Below, piece by piece: positions 53,075 through 62,116 of a DNA stretch of 64,000 nt. Under the pieces are notes generated by a model, which was not told where the DNA came from, did no database searches, and saw only the letters and a program-made list of their open reading frames with translations. The stretch covers positions 62,001 to 126,000 of the forward strand of contig NZ_JAFMZO010000001.1 of NCBI RefSeq assembly GCF_024436395.1, in the 5' to 3' direction. Numbering within the stretch: position 1 is the stretch's first letter; the number at the start of each line of letters is the position of its first letter. A program made the translations under genes and the position numbers. The stretch is from Paradesertivirga mongoliensis (lineage in GTDB: Bacteria > Bacteroidota > Bacteroidia > Sphingobacteriales > Sphingobacteriaceae).

Positions 53075-56035
53075 TCAATTCCCGGGTTTAGTATAGATTT
53101 CTGCTTCAATAATGCTAAGGATTTCTCTGGCACCGCCGTCATTACGCGCCACCCCATCATCAAGCTTTTTACCGCCGAGCTCAACGCTGATACTTGATTC
53201 ATCCTTACCTGAATTTGGATTGAACAACTGAATTGTTACCGTTTTCCCGCTTGCCGGCTTCAACTGCAACGTGCAATAGCCCTGGCTGCGGTAGGTTGTA
53301 CCTTTGAACACTTCCTTATCATCGACAAGAATTTTTATTGGATAAGTTCTTGAAGCAAAGTTGTTCATCTTTAAAGTCACTTCGTTAACTGTAGCTTCTT
53401 TTTCCAGTGTGTATTTAATCCACGCGGTAGAGAGCTTATTATCGTTTACCCAGTCGCTCAACTCGCTATCGTCGTAAGTGGCTTTAGCTTTAGCGGCATT
53501 CGCCCCGGCTGTAGCATCGATAATTTTTAAAGCGATTCTTGATGGTGTGAATGACAGACCCGAAGGTGTTGGTCCACGTTTTAAACTTGGCTTGAGCCCG
53601 TCATATGGCATTTCAAGTGATAACCCGTCTATAACCTTTACGGGAGAAGATGTCAATTGCAGAGCTGCTGGCTTTAGGCCTTCCGAAATTGCAGATAATT
53701 TGATTGGACCAGCGGTTATTGTTGAACGTATTAATACACGGTTCACTCCACCTTCAACAGGTAAAAACTTCGACAGTATAAAATTCTCAGCCCCTTGCGC
53801 CAGTCCGCCTCGCCATTCTGCGTTTCCTTCCAAATTAAAGTCGACCGTATTTAATGCCGTTGGACAACGATTGCCCTGCGCGTCAACCACTTCAACCTGA
53901 ACAATGGCCACGTCGGCACCGTTGGCTCTCAGCCCCAGCGGTCCCTGCATAGCTGTGAGCTTCAACGCATGGGGAGCACCTGCAGTTTTTAGCTCCTTCT
54001 CTGAAAGCTTGTTGTTTTGAGCATCATAAGAAACTGCTTTGATACTCCCCGGCTGCCACTCGATATTTCTGAATGTGAAGATGAATCCGTCGCGGCGCTC
54101 ACCAAAACCCTTCGATTGCCCGTTGATGAACAGCTCTGCCTTATCACCGGTACCCAAGACATAAATGTTCTTTTTAGTTCCTGGCTGATAATTCCAGTGG
54201 CCAATGATATGCGTTCTATGCTTTTCGACATCTACCCAGCCGTCCCACATTAACTGATGGGCATAAAATCCATCTTTGGGAATGCGTAAAGCATCCACCT
54301 CCCCACTGCGACGATAGTTTTCAGAGCCGCGATAATGTGTATTTGAATCTGAAAAGATAATATTTACCCCGCCAGAATTTACTCTCGTACCTGTTCCGGG
54401 ACGCTCTCTCCAGAATTCGTACCAGCGAACAACATCTTCTAGTGCATGAGAGTCTTGATTTCTGTTATATTGCCCTGCCGGCGCATTGCGATATAGTGGC
54501 CCGACACCATCTTTATGGTAAGGAGGTGAAAATTCATCCCAATATTTCCGTAACCCTTCATCGCGTGAATACTCCATTTGCCACATCGGAATACGGGCGC
54601 TTTTGTTTGTGTATAACATCTCACCGCCGTATTCTGCAATTTTACTATCGAGCATCTCGCGAGAGCCAATTGCACGTCCGCCATGCGGATCATATTGGTC
54701 CCGTATAGCCTTCATTTCGGCCATATGCGGATCACTGATCGATTCGTTGCCGCATTCATAAAATAAAATACTTGGGTTATTGCGGTTGTAGATAATCGCT
54801 TCCCGCATCAAATTTGTACGTTGTGTCCAGCGTGGTCCGGTTACATCATGCTCTGCATCGCCTGCAGGCATAGCCTGAATTAACCCCACTCTATCGCATG
54901 ATTCAACATCCTGTTTCCAGGGTGTGATATGCATCCAGCGTACCAGATTCGCATTGCTTTCTACCATTAAACCATTGCTGTAATCGCTCATCCATGGCGG
55001 TACGGATAAACCTATGGCCGGCCACTCGTTACTGGTTCTTTGCGCATAGCCTTTCATCATCAGCACCCTGTCGTTCAGGTAAACCATGCCATTTTTAAAC
55101 TCCGCCTTGCGAAAGCCTGTTTTTGTATTTACTTCATCCACGACTGTACCGCTAACTTTAAGCCTGGTAGTTACGGTATACAGATATCCATAACCCCAAC
55201 TCCAGAAATTTAAGTTGCTAAGAGGAGCATTGGCACTAACTATCTTCGTTTCACCCGGCTTAATAGTGGTTTTTCCACCATCGAAAGTTTTTACTGTGTT
55301 TCCGCCCAAATCCTTTACAATTACCTCATATTGAAAAGTTTTGGAGCTATTGTAATCATTTTTGACCTGAGATTCGGTTACCACAGTAGCAGTTTTCGCA
55401 GGGATATCGAAATCTTTAGCATATACATATACTCCGGTTGTTTTCAAAAATGCATAGAGCGGCAGGGTTTGATACAGCTTATCAGACACATGCAACCAAA
55501 CGTTTTTTGGCAAGCCCCCGTAATTGGCATTAAAATTTCTGTCGGCCCACTGGAATTTAACTTGGGAAGCCTTTTCCAGGTAATCCCATGAGTTATCTAT
55601 GCGAACAGCGATAACATTATCTTCACCTTGCTTGATTAGATCTGTAACATCGAAACCAAAGGCCATTGCCCCGTTCTCATGAAGGCCGATAAACTTTCCG
55701 TTAAGATAGAACTCACCTGCCTGACGTACTCCTTCAAATTCAAGAAAAACCTTTTTTCCTCTGTCTGTTGCCGGAACTCTGAAACGCTTGCGATACCAAA
55801 CTATGCCGATTGTATGTTCAAAGATATTTTTCCGGAAGGCGTCGTCTTCATTCCAGGCATGTGGAAGTGTTATATTCTCCCAGGTCGCATCGTTGTAATC
55901 AGGCACCTCCGCACCCTTAACGTCCTCTCTCATCAACTTCCAACCGGGATTAAAATTATATTTGACGCGAGATTGAGCAAAACCGACAGCGGTAGACACA
56001 CATAGCAGGAAGCAAAAAACAGCAAGTTTCTTCAT
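53075..56035 (-). CDS. GH2-family glycoside hydrolase, tandem paralogue B
   Basis: A 986-residue secreted GH2 enzyme with the same domain order as its neighbours. The signal peptide ends at about residue 20 (VGFA before Q). The acid/base Glu lies in LFYECGNESIS and the nucleophile Glu in MWQMEYSRDEG, where the paralogues read MWATEYS or LWATEYS. The C-terminal domain has DESSISVELGGKKLDDGVARNDGG in split form and ends EAEIYTKPGN. The gene is 19 bases before paralogue A and 115 bases after paralogue C. The Q-M change next to the nucleophile could alter specificity, so the three may act on different linkages. Confidence 0.9.
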   Translation of the reverse strand: MKKLAVFCFLLCVSTAVGFAQSRVKYNFNPGWKLMREDVKGAEVPDYNDATWENITLPHAWNEDDAFRKNIFEHTIGIVWYRKRFRVPATDRGKKVFLEFEGVRQAGEFYLNGKFIGLHENGAMAFGFDVTDLIKQGEDNVIAVRIDNSWDYLEKASQVKFQWADRNFNANYGGLPKNVWLHVSDKLYQTLPLYAFLKTTGVYVYAKDFDIPAKTATVVTESQVKNDYNSSKTFQYEVIVKDLGGNTVKTFDGGKTTIKPGETKIVSANAPLSNLNFWSWGYGYLYTVTTRLKVSGTVVDEVNTKTGFRKAEFKNGMVYLNDRVLMMKGYAQRTSNEWPAIGLSVPPWMSDYSNGLMVESNANLVRWMHITPWKQDVESCDRVGLIQAMPAGDAEHDVTGPRWTQRTNLMREAIIYNRNNPSILFYECGNESISDPHMAEMKAIRDQYDPHGGRAIGSREMLDSKIAEYGGEMLYTNKSARIPMWQMEYSRDEGLRKYWDEFSPPYHKDGVGPLYRNAPAGQYNRNQDSHALEDVVRWYEFWRERPGTGTRVNSGGVNIIFSDSNTHYRGSENYRRSGEVDALRIPKDGFYAHQLMWDGWVDVEKHRTHIIGHWNYQPGTKKNIYVLGTGDKAELFINGQSKGFGERRDGFIFTFRNIEWQPGSIKAVSYDAQNNKLSEKELKTAGAPHALKLTAMQGPLGLRANGADVAIVQVEVVDAQGNRCPTALNTVDFNLEGNAEWRGGLAQGAENFILSKFLPVEGGVNRVLIRSTITAGPIKLSAISEGLKPAALQLTSSPVKVIDGLSLEMPYDGLKPSLKRGPTPSGLSFTPSRIALKIIDATAGANAAKAKATYDDSELSDWVNDNKLSTAWIKYTLEKEATVNEVTLKMNNFASRTYPIKILVDDKEVFKGTTYRSQGYCTLQLKPASGKTVTIQLFNPNSGKDESSISVELGGKKLDDGVARNDGGAREILSIIEAEIYTKPGN

Positions 56036-56150
56036 TAGTAAAATAGGTTTATTGAACTCCTCACTCTGCCAGTTGGCGATTGCCTTCTCTTGAAGAAAGA
56101 GGAGCAGGCAACCGCCCTACCTGAATGAATATATACCTTTAATCTTAATT

Positions 56151-59108
56151 CTATTTTATCTTCGTGTAAATTTCCGTCTCAATAATATTCAAGGTACCCC
56201 TTGCATTTGGATTGGCTGTAACAACACCTTCCTCGAGTTTCTGACCACCAACTTCTACCCCTGCATTTGCATTAGTGTTTACTGATGTTGAACCGGTTAA
56301 CTGGATGGTTACCGTTTTGCCTTTCGTAGATTTCACCGGAATAGTACCATAACCAAGACTCCGCGGAGTTCTACCGCTAAACACTTCCTGTCCGTCAACC
56401 AGAATCTTGATCGGGTAAGACGCACTTCTAAAATTATTTACTTTAAGTGTCACTTCATCAACAACTGCCTCGTTTGCTAATTCGTATTTGATCCATGCCG
56501 TTGACAGTTGTCCGTCATTGGCCCAGTTTGTTAATTCATTATCATCGAAACTTGCGCTAACTTTTTCAGCATCCGAACCTGCAGTAGCGGTTATAATTTT
56601 GATTGCTTTTCTTGAAGGAGTAAAAGACGGACCTTCCGGGGTTGGACCGCGCTTAAGACTTGGGCTGAGGCCAGCATAGGGCATATCAAGTGAAAGTCCG
56701 TTAGTTACTTTTACCGGAACTGACTTGAACGCTATTGTAGCTGATTTTAAGCTGTCCGACGTGGCCGATAACACTATCTGGCCAGCCTTTGTGGTGGAAC
56801 GGATAAGCACACGGTTCACGCCTCCTTCTACTGGAAGAGATTTTGATAGGATATAGTTATCAGGACCCTGAGCAATTCCGCCTCTCCACTCTGCGGGACC
56901 TTCTAATCTAAAGTTGATCATATTTAGAGCTGTTGGGCAACGGTTACCCTGAGCATCAACTACTTCTATCTGTGCCAGCACCACATCTGCAGCGTCGGCT
57001 TTTAAGCCTCTCGGAGCCTGCATGGTGGTCAGGCGCAAACTCGCAGGAGCGCCTGCTGTTTTTATTTCTGCCTCAGATAGCTTTTTGTTCTGTGCATCGT
57101 ATGCTACCGCCTTGATAGTTCCAGATTGCCATTCGATATCTCTGAAGGTAAAGGCAAAGCCGTCTCTGCGTTCGCCGAAACCTTTGCTCTTATCGTTTAT
57201 AAATAATTCTACTTTTTCTCCTGTAGAAACCGCATATACATTCTTCTTAGTGCCCGGCTGATAATTCCAGTGACCGATAATATGGGTGCTGTGTCTCTCA
57301 GGATCAACCCAGCCATCCCACATTACTTTATGAGCATAGAATCCATCTTTGGCGATACGCATCGGATCTACTTCGCCGCTGCGGCGATAATTTTCTGCGC
57401 CGCGATAATGAGTATTAGAGTCGGAGAAAATAATATTTACTCCACCGGCGCTAACCCTATCTCCGGTGCCCGGCCGTTCGCGCCAGAACTCATACCAACG
57501 CGCTACACTTTCCAGGGCATGTGTATCCTGATTGCGGTTGTAACTGCTTGCATTTTGCCCGTTGTAAAGAGGACCCTCACCGTTTTTATGGAAAGGAGGC
57601 GAGAACTCATCCCAATATTTACGTAAGCCTTCGTCGCGAGAATACTCGGTAGCCCACATAGGTATATCTGCACTTTTATTGGTGTAAAGCATTTCGCCCC
57701 CCCACTCTGCTACTTTACTGTCGAGCATTTCGCGTGACCCAATGGCTTTCCAGCCATGCGGGTCGTATTTATCGCGGATGGCTTTCATTTCTGCCATATG
57801 CTCCTCACTTATGGCCTCATTTCCACATTCGTAGAACAAAATACTTGGATTGTTACGATTGTAAATAATTGCATCACGCATCAACTGTGTACGTTGTGTC
57901 CACTGCACTCCCCTAGCATCGTTTTCAGCATCTCCTGCAGGCATAGCCTGAATTAATCCAACCCTATCGCATGATTCAACATCCTGCTTCCAGGGTGTGA
58001 TATGCATCCAGCGTACCAGATTCGCATTACTCTCAACCATTAAACCGTTGCTGTAATCGCTTAACCATGGCGGTACAGACATGCCCAGAGCAGGCCATTC
58101 GTTGCTGGTACGCTGAGCGTAGCCCTTCATTAACAGTACCCGATCATTAAGATAAACCATGCCGTTTTTAAATTCCGCTTTACGAAATCCTGTTTGGGTT
58201 TGTACCTCATCAACTGGCTTTCCATTAATTTTCAGGCGAGTGCTTACTGTATAGAGGTAGCCATAGCCCCAGCTCCAAAAATTCAGATTATTTATTCTAG
58301 AACTCGCACTTACAGTTTTAGTTTCTCCCGGCTGGATGGTAGTTTGTCCACCGTTATAAACTTTTACAATCTTGCCATCCAGGTCCTTGATTTCAACCTC
58401 GTACTGAAATGTTTTTGCACTGGAGTGTTCATTTCTTACTTCAGATTCGGCAACTATAGTGGCTGTTTTATTAGGAATATCGAATTCTTTGGGGTAAACG
58501 TAAACCCCTGTTGTTTGAAGAAACGAATATAACGGAAGAGTTTGGTACAACTTGTCGGCAACATGCAGCCATACATTCTTTGGCAGACCTCCGTAATTTG
58601 CATTAAAATTCTTGTCGCTCCACTGAAACTTAGTGTCTGTTGCTTTTTCTTTATAAGCCCAATCATTGTCGATCCGAACGGCAATAACGTTATCGCCGGC
58701 CTTAACCAAATTCGTTATGTCGAATCCAAAAGCCATCGCACCGTTCTCATGTAATCCGATTTGCTTTCCGTTCAGATAAAACTCGCCTGCCTGCCGAACG
58801 CCTTCAAATTCCAGGAAAATTTTCTTGCCCATATCAGAAGCGGGCAGTCTGAACTTTTTGCGATACCAAACGATGCCTGTTGGGTGTTTATCGATAGCAA
58901 CCTTAAAAGCAGAGTCTTCGTTCCATGCGTGCGGAAGAGTTATAGCTTCCCAGGAAGCATCGTTAAACGCGGGTGCTTCAGCGCCTTTTGCATCGCCTCT
59001 AAAAAGCTTCCAACCCGGATTGAAATTGTATTTAATGCGTGGCGAGTCAGCTGCAAAAACCGAAGCAGCTAAAATCAGCAGGGAATAAAATGCGATAAGT
59101 CTTTTCAT
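56151..59108 (-). CDS. GH2-family glycoside hydrolase, tandem paralogue C
   Basis: A 985-residue secreted GH2 enzyme (signal peptide to about residue 19, SVFA before A). The acid/base Glu is E431 (ECGNEAIS) and the predicted nucleophile E488 (ATEYSRDEG), 57 residues apart. Other shared blocks are NFNANYGGLPKNVWLHV, FWSWGYGYLYTVSTRLK and LVRWMHITPWKQDVESCDRVG. The end of the chain is a discoidin-like domain (VDEVTLKVNNFRSASYPIKIL split by family pattern). The first of the three GH2 genes to be transcribed in this block, it is 153 bases from the GH105 gene with a hairpin between. Confidence 0.9.
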   Translation of the reverse strand: MKRLIAFYSLLILAASVFAADSPRIKYNFNPGWKLFRGDAKGAEAPAFNDASWEAITLPHAWNEDSAFKVAIDKHPTGIVWYRKKFRLPASDMGKKIFLEFEGVRQAGEFYLNGKQIGLHENGAMAFGFDITNLVKAGDNVIAVRIDNDWAYKEKATDTKFQWSDKNFNANYGGLPKNVWLHVADKLYQTLPLYSFLQTTGVYVYPKEFDIPNKTATIVAESEVRNEHSSAKTFQYEVEIKDLDGKIVKVYNGGQTTIQPGETKTVSASSRINNLNFWSWGYGYLYTVSTRLKINGKPVDEVQTQTGFRKAEFKNGMVYLNDRVLLMKGYAQRTSNEWPALGMSVPPWLSDYSNGLMVESNANLVRWMHITPWKQDVESCDRVGLIQAMPAGDAENDARGVQWTQRTQLMRDAIIYNRNNPSILFYECGNEAISEEHMAEMKAIRDKYDPHGWKAIGSREMLDSKVAEWGGEMLYTNKSADIPMWATEYSRDEGLRKYWDEFSPPFHKNGEGPLYNGQNASSYNRNQDTHALESVARWYEFWRERPGTGDRVSAGGVNIIFSDSNTHYRGAENYRRSGEVDPMRIAKDGFYAHKVMWDGWVDPERHSTHIIGHWNYQPGTKKNVYAVSTGEKVELFINDKSKGFGERRDGFAFTFRDIEWQSGTIKAVAYDAQNKKLSEAEIKTAGAPASLRLTTMQAPRGLKADAADVVLAQIEVVDAQGNRCPTALNMINFRLEGPAEWRGGIAQGPDNYILSKSLPVEGGVNRVLIRSTTKAGQIVLSATSDSLKSATIAFKSVPVKVTNGLSLDMPYAGLSPSLKRGPTPEGPSFTPSRKAIKIITATAGSDAEKVSASFDDNELTNWANDGQLSTAWIKYELANEAVVDEVTLKVNNFRSASYPIKILVDGQEVFSGRTPRSLGYGTIPVKSTKGKTVTIQLTGSTSVNTNANAGVEVGGQKLEEGVVTANPNARGTLNIIETEIYTKIK

Positions 59109-59224
59109 ATTTTTTAATATTAATAGCTCTCGATTCGCTGGAGCGAACTTGCTGCGAGAATCATGAATAACATGAAATATCCATCAGCTAAAGAAAAATC
59201 TGAACAGATCTGTATTTAGCTATA

Positions 59225-59260
59225 ATAACGAAGCCCCAACTTACAGAAGGGGCCTTGTTA
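59225..59260 (-). terminator. Hairpin after the GH105 gene
   Basis: The right arm GGGGCCTTGTTAT (about 59239-59251 region) pairs with ATAACGAAGCCCC (about 59225-59237) with one mismatch. On the minus strand it starts at the GH105 stop codon and is followed by CGTTATTATAGC. It may stop or attenuate transcription before the GH2 genes. Confidence 0.5.
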
Positions 59261-60421
59261 TTATCGTGCCATCTTGTATACCTCACTGCCTGCCATCAGG
59301 AAACAGCCCAAACCATAATCCTCAAAATCTGGTTTGCTGGTATAACTTACCGGCTGGCCATCTTTGGGCTCTTTACCAGTACCTTGTACATAACCCAAAA
59401 AACCATTTTTGTGGACTGCATCTTTGTGCATTGCATTCCATGCCCTGGTTATTACCGGTGTATAAACATCCTTGCTTAATATGCCCTTATTCACTCCCCA
59501 AGCCATGCCATAAACAAATAAAGAAGTCCCTGTAGTTTCTTTTCCGCCGTAATTATTCGGATCGTGTAAACTTGCATTCCAAAAACCATCTGCTCGTTGA
59601 ATAGGAAGCAATGCAGCCATCATATCTTTATAATCCTGCATGTATTCATTATAATGCGGGTCTGACTTAGGAAGCATGTCGAGCGTACGCACCAATGCCG
59701 CAACCACCCAACCGTTACCTCTTGACCAGTAGCAATCCTGACCATTAGGTTCTTTGTAAGGAGGATCAAAATCCCTGTCTCTCCACCATAACTTATCTTC
59801 TGGATTCCACAATCCTTTGTCGCCGTGCTTTGTTTTGCTGTAGTTATACAACTCATACATTTTGTCGAAATATCTCGTATCGTTATACAATACCCCCAAC
59901 CTGGTGAATACGGGCATAGCCATCTGCAAAGCGTCTATCCACCACCAGTCGTCTACTTTATCGCTGACAAGCATTCCATCAACAGCCGTTTTTATATCTC
60001 TGATGCGCTCTTCCTTTTTATCGATCAAATAAAGATCAATATAGGTTTGTCCACAGGTTTGATCGTCAGCATTCTGGCGTTCTCTTGCGGTACCACTTCT
60101 CAATCCCCACTTATGTTTTTCACCCCAGTCTACAGCATAATCGTAGTACACTTTTTTGTTCTTCTCGTTGGCATCTGTGCGATACAGTTCCATTAGGCCT
60201 TCGTAGTACACGCCGCGAGTCCAGATATTACTTGGCCTTTCTCTGTTAGTAATGATAGATTTGCCAGGATCAGGCCATTTATTCATAAAATACTCATTTG
60301 TGCGACGCATATCCTTCAGCACATTCTTCTTCTTTGGAAGCTTTTGGGCATGGACCCCGGTAAAAACAGAGGCAAGCAAAAGCACTGCGATGGATTTAAT
60401 CCACGGACGAAAAGTTATCAT
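59261..60421 (-). CDS. GH105/GH88-type unsaturated rhamnogalacturonyl hydrolase
   Basis: A 386-residue (alpha/alpha)6-barrel enzyme with a signal peptide (to about residue 25, GVHA before Q). Markers: TWIWTRGVYYEGLMELYR-like N-terminal helix, DDQTCGQTYIDLYL with a catalytic Asp, WWWIDALQMAMPVFTRLG, and GQDCYWSRGNGWVVAALVRTL. These enzymes hydrate the delta-4,5 unsaturated uronic acid left by a rhamnogalacturonan lyase, which matches the PL11 gene in the same operon. The gene start overlaps the stop of the acetylesterase gene by four bases (ATGA). Confidence 0.92.
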   Translation of the reverse strand: MITFRPWIKSIAVLLLASVFTGVHAQKLPKKKNVLKDMRRTNEYFMNKWPDPGKSIITNRERPSNIWTRGVYYEGLMELYRTDANEKNKKVYYDYAVDWGEKHKWGLRSGTARERQNADDQTCGQTYIDLYLIDKKEERIRDIKTAVDGMLVSDKVDDWWWIDALQMAMPVFTRLGVLYNDTRYFDKMYELYNYSKTKHGDKGLWNPEDKLWWRDRDFDPPYKEPNGQDCYWSRGNGWVVAALVRTLDMLPKSDPHYNEYMQDYKDMMAALLPIQRADGFWNASLHDPNNYGGKETTGTSLFVYGMAWGVNKGILSKDVYTPVITRAWNAMHKDAVHKNGFLGYVQGTGKEPKDGQPVSYTSKPDFEDYGLGCFLMAGSEVYKMAR

Positions 60422-61230
60422 ATCGGATCAAGTGTATTAGTTTTTAAATATTTTTTTAGTGGATTTCTCTTCAGTTGATTTAAGCCCTCAACCACAGATT
60501 GAGCATTTAATCTTGCGCCGGCTTCTATAGTATGAGTTCCGTCTGTAGCGTTAAAGTAGGTCGCCCTCACTTTCTGTTCACCTTCGCGATCATAATGATC
60601 TGAAGCTATTTTATGAAGATCTATAAAATAAGCCCCTCCCTGCACCGCAGCGTCATGAGCCCATTGTGAATAGTTTGTAAAGTTGCGCTCCACTTTACCG
60701 TTTGACCAGTTATTTTGCGGGATAGAGGATGCAACAATAGCAGTTGCACCCTTCGCTTGTATGTCTGAAATGAATTTTCTGAGATACCAACCATATGTGT
60801 AAACTACTTCTTTTTGCTTAGTTATAGGATTATAGATTTCTTTACTTTCGTTTCCGTTACCCTGAATAGTGCCCCTCGCACGTGCAGCGTCGTCCAATGG
60901 ACTCCGGTCGTTATGTCCGAACTGCATAATCACATAGTCACCTTTTTTAATTTGCGGAAGCACAGCAGCCCACCTGCCACGATGCATAAACGTACGACTG
61001 CTGGTTCCTCCAAGCGCCTCATTCTTTACCGAGATCTTTGTGGTGTCGAAATAGGCGGCTATCAGGTCTCCCCAACCCCAGCGTCCGCCGTCGCCCATAC
61101 CTTTACTTCCGTGCCTCACGGTAGAGTCACCTATTAAAAAAAGGGTTGGCTTATCCTCTGGCTTCATCACCAGGCAAGAAGAAATAAGAACTGCTAAACC
61201 TAGCAGATATGTTCTGAGTGTTTTATTCAT
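60418..61230 (-). CDS. Rhamnogalacturonan acetylesterase, lipoprotein form
   Basis: A 270-residue SGNH-fold esterase of CE12 type. Lipoprotein signal: residues 1-19, lipobox ISSC before LVMKPEDKP, so surface or periplasm anchoring is likely. Block I is FLIGDSTVRHGSKGMGDGG (Ser in GDS), block II GGTSSRTFMH, block III MQFGHND, and DGTHTIEAGARLNA near the end has the Asp-His pair. It removes acetyl groups from galacturonic acid residues of RG-I so that the lyase can act. A second paralogue lies 65 bases upstream in the operon. Confidence 0.9.
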   Translation of the reverse strand: MNKTLRTYLLGLAVLISSCLVMKPEDKPTLFLIGDSTVRHGSKGMGDGGRWGWGDLIAAYFDTTKISVKNEALGGTSSRTFMHRGRWAAVLPQIKKGDYVIMQFGHNDRSPLDDAARARGTIQGNGNESKEIYNPITKQKEVVYTYGWYLRKFISDIQAKGATAIVASSIPQNNWSNGKVERNFTNYSQWAHDAAVQGGAYFIDLHKIASDHYDREGEQKVRATYFNATDGTHTIEAGARLNAQSVVEGLNQLKRNPLKKYLKTNTLDPI

Positions 61231-61295
61231 TATGCTGTATTGTACAGAGAGCAGATCCGGTTACCCGAAATAAATTGGTCTGCGAATTTAAAAAC

Positions 61296-62066
61296 TTAGC
61301 GTAAATATTTGGTTAATTGCTTTTGTAATCTTAATCCTTCGGCCACCGAAGCAGCATTAATTCTGGCACCGGCCTGGTTAGTATGGGTATGATCGCCAGG
61401 AAATAATTCCTTTACCTTCTCCGGCCCCATAATATCATACTTATCGGCGGTAATTTTATTTAAGTCAACGAAGAGAGCGCCGTCTAGTTCGGCCGCTTCT
61501 TTGGCCCACTTGCCGTAATCATTATCTGCCCGTTTAACTTTTCCGTTTACCCATTGATTGCGCGGAATCATTGAAAGCACAACAGGCGTAGCTCCCTTCG
61601 CTTTTGCTTCGCGGATAAACCTACGAAGATAGTGCCCATACGTATAGACAACCTCTTTTTCACCACTTGGCCAGATTAATTCCAATGTATCATTACCGGT
61701 GCCTCTAAGTACTCCCCGAGCACCAAACCTGTCTGTAGTACTGGGCTTTGCGCCTTCGTTATGGCCAAATTGCATAAACACATAATCACCCGGCTTTAAT
61801 GTGGATAATACTTTATCCCAGCGACCCTCTTTTATAAAGGTCCGGGTACTGCGCCCTGCTGCTGCCTGATTACTGACATTAACTTTATTGCTGTCGAGAA
61901 AATCTATTAGATAGGTTCCCCAGCCTGCCTGCCCTTTGCCGGTATTCTGGACTGTTGAATCGCCAATAATATAAACTGTAGGCTTATTTTGTAGAGTAAA
62001 AGCAGCAAAAAGCATTATAACTGCAAATGCGGGCCAAAATCCTCTAAAAAATATCTGTTTTTTCAT
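61296..62066 (-). CDS. Rhamnogalacturonan acetylesterase, secreted form
   Basis: A 256-residue SGNH-fold CE12-type esterase. The N-terminus MKKQIFFRGFWPAFAVIMLFAAFTLQ is a hydrophobic signal or anchor without a lipobox Cys. Block I is VYIIGDSTVQNTGKG, block II is QAAAGRSTRTFI, block III is MQFGHNEGAK, and the end has GDHTHTNQAGARINA with the Asp-His pair. It is a paralogue of the downstream lipoprotein esterase; the different export signals may place them on different sides of the outer membrane. It is the second gene after the PL11 lyase. Confidence 0.9.
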   Translation of the reverse strand: MKKQIFFRGFWPAFAVIMLFAAFTLQNKPTVYIIGDSTVQNTGKGQAGWGTYLIDFLDSNKVNVSNQAAAGRSTRTFIKEGRWDKVLSTLKPGDYVFMQFGHNEGAKPSTTDRFGARGVLRGTGNDTLELIWPSGEKEVVYTYGHYLRRFIREAKAKGATPVVLSMIPRNQWVNGKVKRADNDYGKWAKEAAELDGALFVDLNKITADKYDIMGPEKVKELFPGDHTHTNQAGARINAASVAEGLRLQKQLTKYLR

Positions 62067-62116
62067 ATGCTTATAAACGTTATTTATTTACTGATTGTGT
62101 TCTGGGCTTCCTGACC

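Noticed and set aside
53056..53202. Upstream extension of GH2 paralogue A to 53202
   Set aside because: The extension overlaps the coding end of paralogue B and has no signal peptide, while ATG 53055 is directly followed by one.
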